64,000 bases of DNA from Paroceanicella profunda (GTDB lineage Bacteria; Pseudomonadota; Alphaproteobacteria; Rhodobacterales; Rhodobacteraceae): the NCBI RefSeq assembly GCF_005887635.2, contig NZ_CP040818.1, positions 1,828,501-1,892,500 on the forward strand. Direction: 5' to 3'. The notes beneath the pieces were generated by a model that did no database searches, was not told where the DNA came from, and saw only the letters and a program-made list of their open reading frames with translations. Positions within the stretch are counted from its first letter, which is position 1. Every line of letters begins with the position of its first letter. The translations under genes and the position numbers were made by a program. Of this stretch, positions 17,143-26,954 are shown piece by piece.

Positions 17143-17450
17143 CTCACCGCTCACCGCTCACCGCTCACCGCTCACCGCTCACCGCTCACCGCTCACCGCT
17201 CACCGCTCACCGCTCACCGCTCACCGCTCACCGCTCACCGCTCACCGCTCACCGCTCACCGCTCACCGCTCACCGCTCACCGCTCACCGCTCACCGCTCA
17301 CCGCTCACCGCTCACCGCTCACCGCTCACCGCTCACCGCTCACCGCTCACCGCTCACCGCTCACCGCTCACCGCTCACCGCTCACCGCTCACCGCTCACC
17401 GCTCACCGCTCACCGCTCACCGCTCACCGCTCACCGCTCACCGCTCTCCG
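17143..17450. repeat. Heptanucleotide array CTCACCG, 43 perfect copies plus one variant
   Basis: CTCACCG is repeated 43 times without a mismatch (17143-17443), then once as CTCTCCG. On the minus strand the unit reads TGAGCGG, so the strand sense to the convergent kinase gene carries TGA in every frame. The array ends 11 bp before that gene's stop codon. It is the longest perfect microsatellite in the window. Open frames through it (Ser-Pro-Leu-Thr-Ala-type repeats) are artefacts. Confidence 0.98.
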
Positions 17451-17461
17451 CGGGGGGCGGG

Positions 17462-18025
17462 TCAGTTCCGGATCAGGTCTGGCAGGGTGGAGAGGGGTCC
17501 CTCGACGCCCAGGCCCTTCAGCGCGCGGGCGAGGCTTTCGCCCGGCGTTCCGCTGCCCTCGATCCGGGTCACCGGGCAGGGCAGGCGGTTGATCCAGTCC
17601 TCGTGCCGCGTCCGGCTGCGCTGCTCGAACCCCGCGGTCTCGTAGCGCGCCGCCCAGGCCAGGAAGGCTTCCGTTTCCCCGGAGCCCTGGTCGCCGTAGC
17701 GCAGCCGCTCCCGGGCTTCGAGCCGTGGCATGCGCAGGGCGTCGGGTGTGGTGAGGAAGATCGCGTGGTCCAGCCGGTCGATCAGCGGGTCTCCCCAGGG
17801 GTCGAGCGCGCCGCTCAGCACCCAGGCCGGGCCGGGCAGGAACAGCGCCTCCATCAGCGCCAGGCGGTCTTCCACCGGGCGGCGGCGGGTGAAGCGCGGC
17901 GGCTCCGGGCTCCAGAAGAAATCATCCGTGTCGAAATGCGGAACGGCGAGCGCGCAGGCCAGCAGCCGGCCCAGCGTGGTGGTGCCGGAGCCGGATGCGC
18001 CGAGAACGAGAATGCGCCGCGTCAT
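17462..18025 (-). CDS. P-loop nucleotide-kinase-like protein (adenylate kinase family)
   Basis: A 187-aa protein of the small adenylate-kinase-like/FlaR group, annotated in relatives as AAA-family ATPase or adenylate kinase. The P-loop reads GASGSGTTTLGR near residue 10, in which the usual Walker A Lys is replaced by Thr. I recall this as a trait of this family, not a sequencing fault. HFDTDDFFWSPEPP follows, the Asp-rich nucleotide/metal strand, with RRPVEDRLALMEALF next. Substrate unknown. The start has AGGGG upstream. It is convergent with folC across the heptamer arrays and lies downstream of trxA. Confidence 0.75.
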   Translation of the reverse strand: MTRRILVLGASGSGTTTLGRLLACALAVPHFDTDDFFWSPEPPRFTRRRPVEDRLALMEALFLPGPAWVLSGALDPWGDPLIDRLDHAIFLTTPDALRMPRLEARERLRYGDQGSGETEAFLAWAARYETAGFEQRSRTRHEDWINRLPCPVTRIEGSGTPGESLARALKGLGVEGPLSTLPDLIRN

Positions 18026-18125
18026 CTTTCTGCCCCTTCGTGGATCTCGCGCCCCGGGGCCCGCGCCCGGAACGGGGCCGGCACGCCGGGAGGCGCCTGC
18101 GGCCCGGGCGGGCCGGATACGCGAA

Positions 18126-18150
18126 CGCCCCGGCCGTGGAGGCCGGGGCG
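18126..18150 (-). terminator. Hairpin terminator after trxA
   Basis: A perfect 10-bp stem CGCCCCGGCC/GGCCGGGGCG (18126-18135 with 18141-18150) with a 5-nt loop. It lies 44 bp past the trxA stop on the minus strand and is followed leftward by GTTCGCG, a poor U-tract. Confidence 0.6.
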
Positions 18151-18193
18151 CGCTGTCTCGGATCGACCCCGCGGCAGGGCCGCGGGCGGGCGC

Positions 18194-18517
18194 TCAGATG
18201 GCGCTCTTGATCCAGTCGTTCAGGGTGGACTTCGGCGCGGCGCCGGCGCGGTTCGAGACGATGGCGCCATCCTTGAACATGAACAGGGCGGGAATGCCGC
18301 GCACGCCGAGCTTGGAGGGCGTGTTCGGGTTCTCGTCCACGTTCACCTTGGCGATCTTGATCTTGCCCTCATACTCGGTGGCAAGCTCTTCGAGCGCGGG
18401 CGCGATCATGCGGCAGGGGCCGCACCATTCGGCCCAGAAATCGACCAGCACGGGGACGTCGGAGTTGACGACCTCGGCATCGAAATTGGCGTCGGTAACC
18501 TTGACGGTAGCGGACAT
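18194..18517 (-). CDS. trxA: Thioredoxin
   Basis: A 107-aa cytoplasmic thioredoxin, the disulfide reductant for ribonucleotide reductase, methionine sulfoxide reductase and others. The active site is [14 protein letters not shown] with C32 and C35. The cis-Pro loop is [11 protein letters not shown] and the C-terminal helix is [10 protein letters not shown] chose ATG 18517 because GGAGG precedes it at ideal spacing; 24 upstream codons of open frame are not thioredoxin-like. It lies 68 bp downstream of addA on the same strand and ends in a hairpin terminator. Confidence 0.97.
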   Translation of the reverse strand: MSATVKVTDANFDAEVVNSDVPVLVDFWAEWCGPCRMIAPALEELATEYEGKIKIAKVNVDENPNTPSKLGVRGIPALFMFKDGAIVSNRAGAAPKSTLNDWIKSAI

Positions 18518-18585
18518 TGCAGCCTCCTGCGGAAAAGAGTGTCGGTACGACTGGCCACGGAAGGTAGGGAGTCCACCGGGCAGGG

Positions 18586-21500
18586 TCAAGATGTAGGGCG
18601 CGCGCGGGCGAGCGCGGCCATCACGAGGGCGCGAGGCAGCCGCATCAGCCGCGGTGCTGCGGTCCAGAGCAGGGCGGTTTCCACCCGGGCGCCGGGCCAG
18701 ACCTGCTCCAGCGCCGCCTGGTAGGCGCCCATCTGGCGCAGCAGCGCCTCGGGCACCGCCTCGGGGGTGCCGGGCAGCACGCGGTTGGACTTGAAGTCCA
18801 CCGCCAGCACCCGGGTGCCGCTCACCACCAGCCGGTCCAGCCGGCCTGCAATGCGCGCGCCACCCAGCGCGGGCAGGTCGGCGGCCACGCCGGCCTCGGC
18901 CAGCGCCTCCGGCCCGAAGATCTCCGCCGCCTCGGGCATGGCGAGCACGCCGAGCGCCTCCGCCAGCAGGGCCGGGTCCGCCTCCGGGCCCAGCAGGCGG
19001 GCGGCGGCCACGTCCCGCGCGGTGGCGGGCAGGGCCGGAAGGTGTTCGAGCAGCAGGTGCAGCGCGCTGCCCCGGGCGAGGGCCTTGGCCTCGTCCTCCC
19101 CCGCCTCGCCGGGCAGGGCATGCGCGCCGCCCAGCCCCGAGGGCGCGAGCACGCCCGGCGCCACCGGCGCGGGCGGAGTCGGGGCGGAGAGCCAGTCCGG
19201 AAGCCCGGCCGGCGCCTCCGGCTGAGCGCCGGCCGGCTGGCCGGGCACGGGGAGCCGGGAGGACTTGGTCTCGAGCGCCGGCTCGCGCTCCGCCGCGGTC
19301 GGGCTGGGATGCGGCGCTCGTTCCGGGGTGGAGTGTGGCGCTTGCGCCGGGGCGGGATGCGGCGCTCGCTCCGGGGCGGAGGGCGACGCTTGCTTCGGGG
19401 CGGGATGCGGCGCTCGTTCCGGGGTGGAGTGTGGCGCTTGCACCGGGGAGGGGTGCGACGTTTGCCCCGGGGCGGGGGGTGGCCCGGAGGCAGCGGAGGG
19501 CGGCGCTTCCGCCCCGGTGGCCTCCTCCAGCGGGGCGAAGACGCGCATCTCCCCCTCCAGCCCGGCGGGGGCCGGGGCGGGGCGGGCGCCGGCGCGTTCC
19601 ATGCCCTCGGCCACCAGATGATACCAGCCGGTCTCCCAGCCCTCCAGCGTGCCGGCGCCGCAGACCACCAGCAGGCTCTCGGCACGGGTGAGGGCGACGT
19701 AGAGCAGGCGGCGGCGCTCCTCCGCCTCGGCGGCGGCCTCCTCGTCGCGGCTCTCCAGAATGGCGCGCGGGGCATGCGCCTTCGCGGTGGCCCAGAGGCC
19801 GGTGCCGTCGCGCGCGATCACGTCGCCCCGGGCGCGGATCTTGCGCGGGGCGGTGTCGGGCAGCAGCACCACCGGCGCCTCCAGCCCCTTGGAGCCGTGC
19901 ACGGTCATCACCCGCACCTGGTCCGCCTCCGCGTCCATCTCCCGCTTCACGGTGATGGCGTCGGCGTCGATCCAGCGCAGGAAGCCCGGCAGGCTGGGCA
20001 CCTCGGCCTGCTCATAGGCCAGCGCCTGGGCGAGCAGCTCGTCCACCGCGTCCTCCACCTCGGGCCCGAGCCGGGCCAGCAGGCGGGCGCGGCCGCCGTG
20101 GCGGGTAAGCAGCCGCTCCAGCAGCTCGAAGGGGCGCAGGTAATCCGCGTTGTCGCGCAGGTCGGTGAGCAGGGCCACCGCCGCCTCGTGCCCGCCCTTG
20201 CGCAGCGCCTGCCACAGGGTTCCGCCGTCACGTGCGCGGGAGAGGGCGAAGAGCCCGTCCTCGCTCAGCCCGAAGAGCGGTGAGCGCAGGGCGGCGGCGA
20301 GGGACAGTTCGTCCTCCGGCGTCACCACGAAGCGCAGCACCGCCAGCAGATCGCGCACCGCCAGCTCGGCGCCGATCACCATGCGGTCCTCGCCGGCCAC
20401 CGGCACGCCGCGGGTCTTCAGCTCGCGGATCAGCGCGCGCGCCAGCAGGTCGCGCCGCTGCACGAGGATGAGGATGTCGCCGGCGCGCATGGCCCGGCCG
20501 GCGCCGGGCACCGGGCGGCCCTCCTCCAGCCAGCCGGCGATCTCGCCGGCCAGGGTGGCGGCGAGCAGCAGCCGGGGGTCGTTGCGCGCCGGCTGGTCCA
20601 GCGGCTCCCACCATTCCGGCGCCTCGGCCTTCTCCGGGGTGGGGATGTAGGGCCAGAGCTCCACCCGCCCGGGTTTCGCGGCGTGAAAGGCGACGTGGGA
20701 GATGCGCTCGCCCGCCCGGGCCAGCCCCTGTGCGGCCGCGCCGGTGAATACGTGGTCCACCAGTTCCAGGATCGCCGGGGCGGAGCGGAAGGAGTGTTGC
20801 AGCGCCCCCTCCGCCAGCCGCGAGCCCAGCTCGGCGAGCCGGGCGCCGAACCAGTCGCGCTTGGCGCCGAAGGCCCGCGGCTCCGCCCCCTGGAAGGAGT
20901 AGATCGACTGTTTCTGGTCTCCCACCACGAAGAGCGTGCGCTCCGTCTCCCGCGCGCCGAGGCCGGAGAGGAACTCCTCGGTGAGCGCGGTGATCACGTC
21001 CCACTGCGCGGGGCTGGTGTCCTGCGCCTCGTCGACCAGGATGTGGTCGATGCCGCCGTCCAGCCGGTAGAGCGCCCAGGCGGCCATGGAGGAGCGGGTG
21101 AGCAGGGCGCGGCTGCGCTGCACCAGGTCGTCGAAATCGAGCATGCCGAGGGCGGATTTGCGCGCCTCGTAGGCCGCGAGGAAGGCGGTGGCGAAGCGGT
21201 GGAGCTTCAGGCTGCGCTCCAGCGTGGCCAGCGCCAGGCGCTCCTCGCGCACCTCCGCCACGCAGGCCTGCAGGGCGAGCAGGGTGTCCGGCATCTCCGG
21301 GTCCGCCTCGCGGGTCTTCTTCGTGGTGAGGGTGCTGGCGGCGAGCAGGCCGCCGTCCTTCCTCAGGAAGGCCCCTTCCAGCCCGGCGAGCGCCGCCTCC
21401 ACCGCGCCGGGGGCCTCTGCGGGCCCGAGCGCCTTGCCGGCGGCGCGCAGCGCGGCGGCCAGGGCCTGTTCCTTCTTCCCCGCGCCGATCATCAGCGTGG

Positions 21501-22233
21501 TGGCGATGTCATCGAGGTCCTGCGGCCGCAGCCCGTCCACCGCCGCGGCCAGCCGCTCCGGGGCGGAGCGCTCGGCGGTGAGCCCCAGCGCGCGGGCCAG
21601 CGCCGGGCGCGAGACGGCGCCGGGGAAGGCGGCGCGGTGGCGCAGCACGGCGGAGACGATGCCCGACAGCCCGTCCTCGGTGAGCAGGGCGGCCATCTCG
21701 TCGAAGGCGGGGCTCTCGCCGGTCTCCGCGGCCAGCGCCAGCGTGTCGCGCACCTCCTCCAGCAGCCGGGCGGCGGAGCGGTCATCGAGCACGCGGAACC
21801 CGGGCGAGACCCCGGCCTCCAGCGGGAAGCGGCGCAGCAGCGTATCGCAGAAGGCGTGGATGGTCTGGATCTTCAGCCCGCCGGGCGTCTCCAGCGCCTG
21901 GGCGAACAGCCGGCGCGCGGTGGCGAGCCGGGCGGGCGCGGCCTCCAGCGGCGCCACCTGCAGCTCCTGCAGGGCGGCATGCAGGGCATCGTCCTCCATC
22001 ATCGCCCAGGCGCCCAGCCGGCGGAACAGGCGCGACTGCATCTCCGCCGCCGCGGCGCGGGTGTAGGTGAGGCAGAGGATCTTCGCCGGCGGCGTGCCGG
22101 CCAGCAGCAGCCGGGCCACCCGGTCGGTCAGCACCCGTGTCTTGCCGGAGCCCGCGTTCGCCGCCACCCAGGTGGAGGCCAGAGGCTCCGAGGCGGCGAT
22201 CTGCGCGCGGGTGGCGTCACTGATGCCGCTCAT
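18586..22233 (-). CDS. addA: Double-strand break repair helicase-nuclease AddA
   Basis: A 1215-aa UvrD-family helicase with a C-terminal PD-(D/E)XK nuclease. It is the large subunit of AddAB, which resects double-strand breaks for RecA loading. Walker A is ANAGSGKT (residues 25-32) and motif II is [16 protein letters not shown]. Motif III is [15 protein letters not shown], a later motif is [19 protein letters not shown], and the nuclease motif is [10 protein letters not shown] near the end. Residues 925-980 are seven Pro-rich octapeptide repeats inserted between helicase and nuclease, longer than expected for a linker. Its ATG overlaps the addB stop by 4 nt. Confidence 0.96.
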   Translation of the reverse strand: MSGISDATRAQIAASEPLASTWVAANAGSGKTRVLTDRVARLLLAGTPPAKILCLTYTRAAAAEMQSRLFRRLGAWAMMEDDALHAALQELQVAPLEAAPARLATARRLFAQALETPGGLKIQTIHAFCDTLLRRFPLEAGVSPGFRVLDDRSAARLLEEVRDTLALAAETGESPAFDEMAALLTEDGLSGIVSAVLRHRAAFPGAVSRPALARALGLTAERSAPERLAAAVDGLRPQDLDDIATTLMIGAGKKEQALAAALRAAGKALGPAEAPGAVEAALAGLEGAFLRKDGGLLAASTLTTKKTREADPEMPDTLLALQACVAEVREERLALATLERSLKLHRFATAFLAAYEARKSALGMLDFDDLVQRSRALLTRSSMAAWALYRLDGGIDHILVDEAQDTSPAQWDVITALTEEFLSGLGARETERTLFVVGDQKQSIYSFQGAEPRAFGAKRDWFGARLAELGSRLAEGALQHSFRSAPAILELVDHVFTGAAAQGLARAGERISHVAFHAAKPGRVELWPYIPTPEKAEAPEWWEPLDQPARNDPRLLLAATLAGEIAGWLEEGRPVPGAGRAMRAGDILILVQRRDLLARALIRELKTRGVPVAGEDRMVIGAELAVRDLLAVLRFVVTPEDELSLAAALRSPLFGLSEDGLFALSRARDGGTLWQALRKGGHEAAVALLTDLRDNADYLRPFELLERLLTRHGGRARLLARLGPEVEDAVDELLAQALAYEQAEVPSLPGFLRWIDADAITVKREMDAEADQVRVMTVHGSKGLEAPVVLLPDTAPRKIRARGDVIARDGTGLWATAKAHAPRAILESRDEEAAAEAEERRRLLYVALTRAESLLVVCGAGTLEGWETGWYHLVAEGMERAGARPAPAPAGLEGEMRVFAPLEEATGAEAPPSAASGPPPAPGQTSHPSPVQAPHSTPERAPHPAPKQASPSAPERAPHPAPAQAPHSTPERAPHPSPTAAEREPALETKSSRLPVPGQPAGAQPEAPAGLPDWLSAPTPPAPVAPGVLAPSGLGGAHALPGEAGEDEAKALARGSALHLLLEHLPALPATARDVAAARLLGPEADPALLAEALGVLAMPEAAEIFGPEALAEAGVAADLPALGGARIAGRLDRLVVSGTRVLAVDFKSNRVLPGTPEAVPEALLRQMGAYQAALEQVWPGARVETALLWTAAPRLMRLPRALVMAALARARPTS
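19294..19461 (-). repeat. Seven 24-bp in-frame repeats inside addA
   Basis: These encode octapeptides of consensus APH[SP][TA]Px[RQ] (examples [24 protein letters not shown]) at AddA residues 925-980. A 48-bp higher-order period is visible, with near-identical 48-bp stretches at 19306, 19354 and 19402. Because the unit is a multiple of 3, expansion or contraction keeps the frame. Confidence 0.95.
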
Positions 22234-25229
22234 TCGGCGTCCTCCCCGTCATCCCACTCGCCCTTGCGCGAGAGGTGGTCGTAATCGCTGCCATAGGTCA
22301 GGAAATCCGGGCGCAGCCGGGCGGTGTAGGGGGTGTCCGGGGCGTCGAACCGGGCCATCATCTCCACGAAGCGCTGCCAGTCCTCGGCCAGCGCGCCGGG
22401 GCCCACCTCCACCCGCTCGATCTTGCCCTCCGTGCCGCTGGCCGGCAGGCCGATGTAGACCAGCTCGCTCACCGCGGCGCGCGGAATGCCGGAGAAGCCG
22501 CCCGCCTCGGCGATGGCCGCCTCCAGCCAGAGCTGCCGGGCATAGCCGCGCATCTGCGCCCTGGAAGGGGGGCTGCCGGTCTTGTAGTCCAGAATGGCGA
22601 GGGTGCCGTCGGTGAGCCGGTCCAGCCGGTCCGCCTTGGCCTTCAGGGTGAAGGGGCCGGCGGGCAGCGCGAAGGTGAGCACGCCGCGCCCCTCCTGCCG
22701 GAGCGGGTGGCCGACCTCGCGGCGCGCCGCCTCCTGCTCCAGGAACCAGGCCGCGCCGCGGCCCATGCGGCCGCGCCAGAGCCGGCGCTGGGCGGGCCAG
22801 GGGGTTTCGGCGTCGATCTCCTCCGCCACGATGCGCTCGAACAGGGGGCGGGGCTCCTCCGGCAGGCCGGCCTCGGTCTCGGCCACGAAGCGCTCCATCA
22901 CCGCGTGCAGCACCTGGCCGCGGTCGCGTGCGTCGGGCGGGCGGCCCAGCGGGTCCAGCGCGCGCAGGCCCAGCACGTGGCGGGCATAGATGGCATAGGG
23001 GTCGCGGATCAGCGTCTCGATCTGGGTGACGGAGAGCGCGCGCGGCCGCGCCTCCACCGGCGGGCGCGGAGCGGGGCGCGGCTCGGGCGGGACGGCGGCG
23101 GCCGGCCGGTCCAGCCGCCGGGCAAGGGCGCGCCAGCGGTCGCCGCGCGCGGCCATGGCCTCCAGCGCCGCCACCCCCTCCGCGCCACTGCCCTCCAGCA
23201 GGTTGGTGAGGCGGATGAGCCAGCGCGAGGCGATGGTGGGCGTGCCCTCCGCCCGTTTCGCGCGCGAAAGGATCACCTCTCCGGCGCTGGCCCCGGTCTG
23301 GAAATCATGGGCGGAGAGGCCCACCTGGCGCTCGGGCAGCGGCAGGCCCAGGGTGGCGCGCATGGGGCGCGACAGCCAGGGGTCGGCGCCCGGCAGCTTG
23401 GGCCAGGTGCCGTCGTTCAGCCCGGCGAGGATGAGCCGGTCCGCGCTCTGCATCCGCGCCTCCAGCGCGCCGAGGATCATCACCCGCCGGTCCGGCGCGG
23501 TGCCGGGGTCCGAGGGAGGCACGTTCTCGGCCTGCATCAGCTCGTCCATCAGCCGGGCGAGATCGGTGGCGCCGAGGCTGGCGCCCACCCGGTCCTGCTC
23601 CTCCAGCCGGGCGAAGAGCCGCTCCGCCGCCTCGCCGTCGGAAAGCGCCCAGAGCCGGGCGGCCTCCGCCGGCCCGCCGCCAACCCCGGCACACAACGCC
23701 TCGGCGGCCGCGCGCAGGGTGGCGGCGCGGCGGGTGAGCTCGGCCGGGCCCGGCGCGCAGAGCGGGCCCAGCAGCCCGGCCAGCCAGCCCGCCCAGGCCA
23801 GCAGCCCCTCCGGCCCGCCGGTGACCGGGCGGCCCGTGCGCTCCGCCCGGCCCAGCCGGCGCGCGGCCCAGGCGGTGATCCACTCCGGCGTCACCTCCGG
23901 GGCGGCCTCCGCGCGCAGGTCGCGCTCCAGCGTGGCAACGGTCAGCATGTGGTCGCGCCGGATGCTGCCGGCCCCGCCGGCGAGCGGGTGCTTCAGCAGG
24001 GCGATCAGCGTGTCCGGCGCCGCCGGCCGCCCGGCGGTGCGCGCGACGAGGCGCAGGAAGATCCCCGGCGCGGTGAGCGAGAGCGGACGGCCGGCGGTGT
24101 CATCGGGGCGGATGTCCCAGCGCGCCAGCGCCGCCGTCACCTGCCGGGCGAGGCTCCGGTCCGGCGTGACCAGCGCCACGCGGGCGCCGGGCCGCTCCAG
24201 CGTCTCGCGCATGGCCAGGGCGATGGCGAGGGCTTCCTCCCGCGCGCTGTCGGCCTCGATCAGGCTCAGCCCGGCGGTGGCCGCGGCGGCCTGGGCGCGC
24301 ACCAGCGGCACCGCGTCGCGCCAGGCGTCGGTCACCGGGGCGGGGCGCAGGGCGAGGCTGACGAGGGCGGAGCGTTCCGGCTCCGGCGGCGTGCCGTGCC
24401 AGCTCTCCAGCCGCTCCGGGTCCAGCCCCAGCGCGGTGACGAGGCGGCCCAGGCTGGCCTGCGGGTGGTCCGCCGGCAGGTCGGGCCAGACCGGGCCGGG
24501 CAGGTGGCCGTCGAAGCCCGGCAGCACCAGCGCGCCTTGCGGCAGACGGGCCACGGCCTGCATCAGCTCGGCCGTTGCGGCCCGGCTGCCGGTGGAACCG
24601 GCCACGATCACGGGGTGTTGCGGCGGCGCCTCCGCCCAGCGGGCGGCCAGCGCCTCCACCGTGACGCGCTGCCGCGCCTCGGGGTCCAGCGCGCCGTCCT
24701 CGCTCTCGGTGAGCATCTCCGGCCAGGCCCGCGCGACGATGCGCAGGAAGGCGAGCGTGGTCTGCCAGTGCAGCGAGTGGTCCTCGACATCGAGCCGCTC
24801 CAGCCGCTCCGCCGGCACCGCCCAGCCCTGCATCTCGTCCAGCAGCTCGGCGAGGCTGGCGGCAAGGTCGAAGCGCGCGGAGACCGGGGCGAAGCTGCCG
24901 GTGCTCTCCAGGAAGGCGCGCACCAGCTCCGACAGGCGCAGCATGCGGCGCAGCCGGTCCACCGCGGGCGGCAGCTCCGGCGCGTCCGGCCGGGCGGCGA
25001 GGTCGGAGAGCAGCATCACGCGCGGCAGCAGCCCGGGCGCCAGGGCATCGGCCAGCGCGGCCGTGAGGCTCTGCGCCGCGCGGCTGGCGTTCACGATGAC
25101 CTCCACCCGCCCCAGCGCCTCCGGCGGCAGGCCCCTGGCGCGCGCCTTCAGCCCGGCGGCGAAGGCGGCGGGGAAGTTCACCCCCGGCGCCAGGGTGAAC
25201 ACCCGTGGGGCGGGGCTGTGGAACAGCAT
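22230..25229 (-). CDS. addB: Double-strand break repair protein AddB
   Basis: A 999-aa partner of AddA in the AddAB helicase-nuclease complex (alphaproteobacterial type). The N-terminus starts MLFHSPAPRVFTLAPGVNF. The middle contains degenerate helicase-like segments such as VMILGALEARMQSADRLILAGLNDGTWP, given here only in part: GALEARMQSADRLILAGLND. The C-terminal PD-(D/E)XK nuclease has LAILDYKTGSPPS. The ATG at 25229 overlaps the murU stop by one base (TGATG), which fixes the start against a longer Arg/Pro-rich extension. The stop overlaps addA by 4 nt (ATGA), so stoichiometric coupling is likely. Confidence 0.94.
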   Translation of the reverse strand: MLFHSPAPRVFTLAPGVNFPAAFAAGLKARARGLPPEALGRVEVIVNASRAAQSLTAALADALAPGLLPRVMLLSDLAARPDAPELPPAVDRLRRMLRLSELVRAFLESTGSFAPVSARFDLAASLAELLDEMQGWAVPAERLERLDVEDHSLHWQTTLAFLRIVARAWPEMLTESEDGALDPEARQRVTVEALAARWAEAPPQHPVIVAGSTGSRAATAELMQAVARLPQGALVLPGFDGHLPGPVWPDLPADHPQASLGRLVTALGLDPERLESWHGTPPEPERSALVSLALRPAPVTDAWRDAVPLVRAQAAAATAGLSLIEADSAREEALAIALAMRETLERPGARVALVTPDRSLARQVTAALARWDIRPDDTAGRPLSLTAPGIFLRLVARTAGRPAAPDTLIALLKHPLAGGAGSIRRDHMLTVATLERDLRAEAAPEVTPEWITAWAARRLGRAERTGRPVTGGPEGLLAWAGWLAGLLGPLCAPGPAELTRRAATLRAAAEALCAGVGGGPAEAARLWALSDGEAAERLFARLEEQDRVGASLGATDLARLMDELMQAENVPPSDPGTAPDRRVMILGALEARMQSADRLILAGLNDGTWPKLPGADPWLSRPMRATLGLPLPERQVGLSAHDFQTGASAGEVILSRAKRAEGTPTIASRWLIRLTNLLEGSGAEGVAALEAMAARGDRWRALARRLDRPAAAVPPEPRPAPRPPVEARPRALSVTQIETLIRDPYAIYARHVLGLRALDPLGRPPDARDRGQVLHAVMERFVAETEAGLPEEPRPLFERIVAEEIDAETPWPAQRRLWRGRMGRGAAWFLEQEAARREVGHPLRQEGRGVLTFALPAGPFTLKAKADRLDRLTDGTLAILDYKTGSPPSRAQMRGYARQLWLEAAIAEAGGFSGIPRAAVSELVYIGLPASGTEGKIERVEVGPGALAEDWQRFVEMMARFDAPDTPYTARLRPDFLTYGSDYDHLSRKGEWDDGEDAE

Positions 25230-25933
25230 CAGGTGCCCCCCAGCGCGCGGTCGGCGAGGGCGAGGCCCTCCGGCGTGCCCACGTCGATCCAGCCGCCGCC
25301 GCCCGGGGCGCCGTAGAGCAGGCCCTCCTCCAGCAGCCGGTCCCACAGCAGGTTGAGCGAGAAGGCCCCCGCCGGCAGCGCGGCCAGCGGCCCGATGCGC
25401 AGCAGTTGCGCGCCGGTGAAGACAAAGGGCGCGGTTTCGGCGCTGCCCCGGCGGCGCAGGCGGCCGTCCGGCTCCAGGAAGAAATCCCCGGCGCGGGTGT
25501 AGCCGGTGGCGGCCGCGCGCGGCACGAGGTGGAGAAGCGCGCCCATGCCGGGCGCCCAGGCGGCGCGCAGGGTGGCCACGGGGTCCTCCCCGGTCCAGAT
25601 CGCGTCGGAATTCAGGGTGAGCACGGGGCCCTCGCCGGCGCCCAGCAGCGGCAGGGCGGCGCGCAACCCGCCGCCGGTGTCCAGGATCTCCGGCTGCTCG
25701 TCGGAGAAGGCGATCTCCGGGCGCCGGCGGGTGGCGAGGTGGTCGCGGATCTGCGCGCTGCGGTAGTGCAGGTTCACCACGGCGCGGGGGCAGCCGGCGG
25801 CCTCGGCCCGGTCCAGCACCCGGTCGAGCAGGCTGCGCCCGGCCACGCGCAGGAGCGGCTTCGGGCAGTGGGCGGTGAGCGCGCCCATGCGCGTGCCGAA
25901 CCCGGCGGCGAAGATCATCACCGGCTCAGCCAT
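25229..25933 (-). CDS. murU: N-acetylmuramate-1-phosphate uridylyltransferase (MurU-like)
   Basis: A 234-aa NTP-transferase with the pyrophosphorylase signature FAAGFGTRMGALTAHCPKPL at the N-terminus, then PILDTGGGLRAALPLLG-type substrate loop (seen as EILDTGGGLRAALPLLG) and TLNSDAIWTG. Its gene partner is AmgK. In characterised bacteria AmgK phosphorylates MurNAc at C1 and MurU makes UDP-MurNAc, a recycling bypass that avoids MurA and confers fosfomycin tolerance. The ATG at 25933 lies inside the end of amgK (8-bp overlap), so I prefer it over the upstream ATG 25981. The assignment rests on fold plus neighbour. Confidence 0.85.
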   Translation of the reverse strand: MAEPVMIFAAGFGTRMGALTAHCPKPLLRVAGRSLLDRVLDRAEAAGCPRAVVNLHYRSAQIRDHLATRRRPEIAFSDEQPEILDTGGGLRAALPLLGAGEGPVLTLNSDAIWTGEDPVATLRAAWAPGMGALLHLVPRAAATGYTRAGDFFLEPDGRLRRRGSAETAPFVFTGAQLLRIGPLAALPAGAFSLNLLWDRLLEEGLLYGAPGGGGWIDVGTPEGLALADRALGGT

Positions 25934-26954
25934 GCGCGGCCCCGATGCGCGCCAGCACCTCCGGCCCCGGCGGCGGCACATGCGCGGTGACGAAGCCGCG
26001 CAGCCCGGCGAGGGCCGGGTGCTCCAGGTCCCGCATCAGGTGCGCCCAGACGCGGGGGATGAGGCGCAGGTAGCCCGGCTTGCCGTCGCGCCGGCACAGG
26101 CGGGCGAAGATGCCGGTGATCTTGAGGTTGCGCTGCGCGCCGAGCACGGCATAGGCGGCGCGGAAGGCCTCCGGATCCGCCGGGGCCGCGCGGGCGATGT
26201 AGCGCTCCAGCATGGCGGCGCGCAGCTCCGGCGCGGTGTCGCGGCGGGCGTCTTCGAGCAGCGAGACGAGGTCATAGGCCGGGTGGCCGCGCAGGGCGTC
26301 CTGGTAGTCCAGCAGGCCGACGGCGGCGGTGCCCGCGCGCTCCGGCAGCCAGAGCAGGTTCTCGGCGTGGTAGTCGCGCAGCACCAGGCAGGCGCGCGCC
26401 CCGGCCACCTGCGCGCAGGCCGCCTCGACATGCGCGCCGTACTCCGCCGCGAGATCGGGGGAGACCGGGCCGGGCAGGTACCAGCCGGTGACCAGCTCCG
26501 CCTCGCGGCGCAGGGTGGCGGCGTCATAGGGGGTCACGTCGACGGCCTGGCCGGCGGCGGGCAGGTTGCGGGGCGGGGGCAGGCGGTGCAACTCGGCCAG
26601 CAGGTCCACGGCGCGGGCGTAGAGCGGGATCTCGCGCGCGGGCTGCGCGGCGCAGACGCGGGCGTAGAGCGCGTCGCCCAGGTCCTCGAGCAGCAGGAGC
26701 CCGTCATCGGCGGCCTCCGCGAGGATCTCCGGGGCGCTGAAGCCCCCGGCGCGCAGCCAGCCGGTGAGGGCGAGGAAGGGGCGCACGTCCTCGCCGCGCT
26801 CACGCGGGGCGTCCATCAGCATGGCGCTGCGGCCGTCCGGCGCGGTGAGCCGCTCGTAGGCGCGGGCGGAGGCGTCGGAGGCCAGCGGCCGGCGGCTGGC
26901 GGCCTCCCAGCCGGCGGAGGCGAGGAAAGCGGTCTTCAGCGGCTCGCGGGTCAT
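25926..26954 (-). CDS. amgK: Anomeric MurNAc/GlcNAc kinase (AmgK-like phosphotransferase)
   Basis: A 342-aa protein of the aminoglycoside-phosphotransferase/choline kinase fold. The catalytic loop is LVLRDYHAENLLWL near residue 195, with Asp and Asn as the base and metal ligand. The DFG-equivalent metal loop is LLDYQDALRGHPAYDLVSL. It phosphorylates the anomeric hydroxyl of cell-wall amino sugars in the recycling pathway shared with MurU, which follows with an 8-bp overlap. The start ATG overlaps the tsaE stop by 4 nt. A generic phosphotransferase is the alternative, but the pairing with a nucleotidyltransferase argues for AmgK. Confidence 0.87.
   Translation of the reverse strand: MTREPLKTAFLASAGWEAASRRPLASDASARAYERLTAPDGRSAMLMDAPRERGEDVRPFLALTGWLRAGGFSAPEILAEAADDGLLLLEDLGDALYARVCAAQPAREIPLYARAVDLLAELHRLPPPRNLPAAGQAVDVTPYDAATLRREAELVTGWYLPGPVSPDLAAEYGAHVEAACAQVAGARACLVLRDYHAENLLWLPERAGTAAVGLLDYQDALRGHPAYDLVSLLEDARRDTAPELRAAMLERYIARAAPADPEAFRAAYAVLGAQRNLKITGIFARLCRRDGKPGYLRLIPRVWAHLMRDLEHPALAGLRGFVTAHVPPPGPEVLARIGAAHG

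Noticed and set aside
16871..17450. Possible CRISPR array or coding repeat
   Set aside because: Units are directly adjacent with no spacers and no cas genes are nearby. The 7-bp unit destroys any constant reading frame, so the Leu-Thr-Ala-His-Arg-Ser-Pro frame is an artefact.
17462..18025. Damaged P-loop as evidence for a pseudogene
   Set aside because: The Lys to Thr change in GASGSGTTT is, to my knowledge, typical of this family, and the frame is intact.
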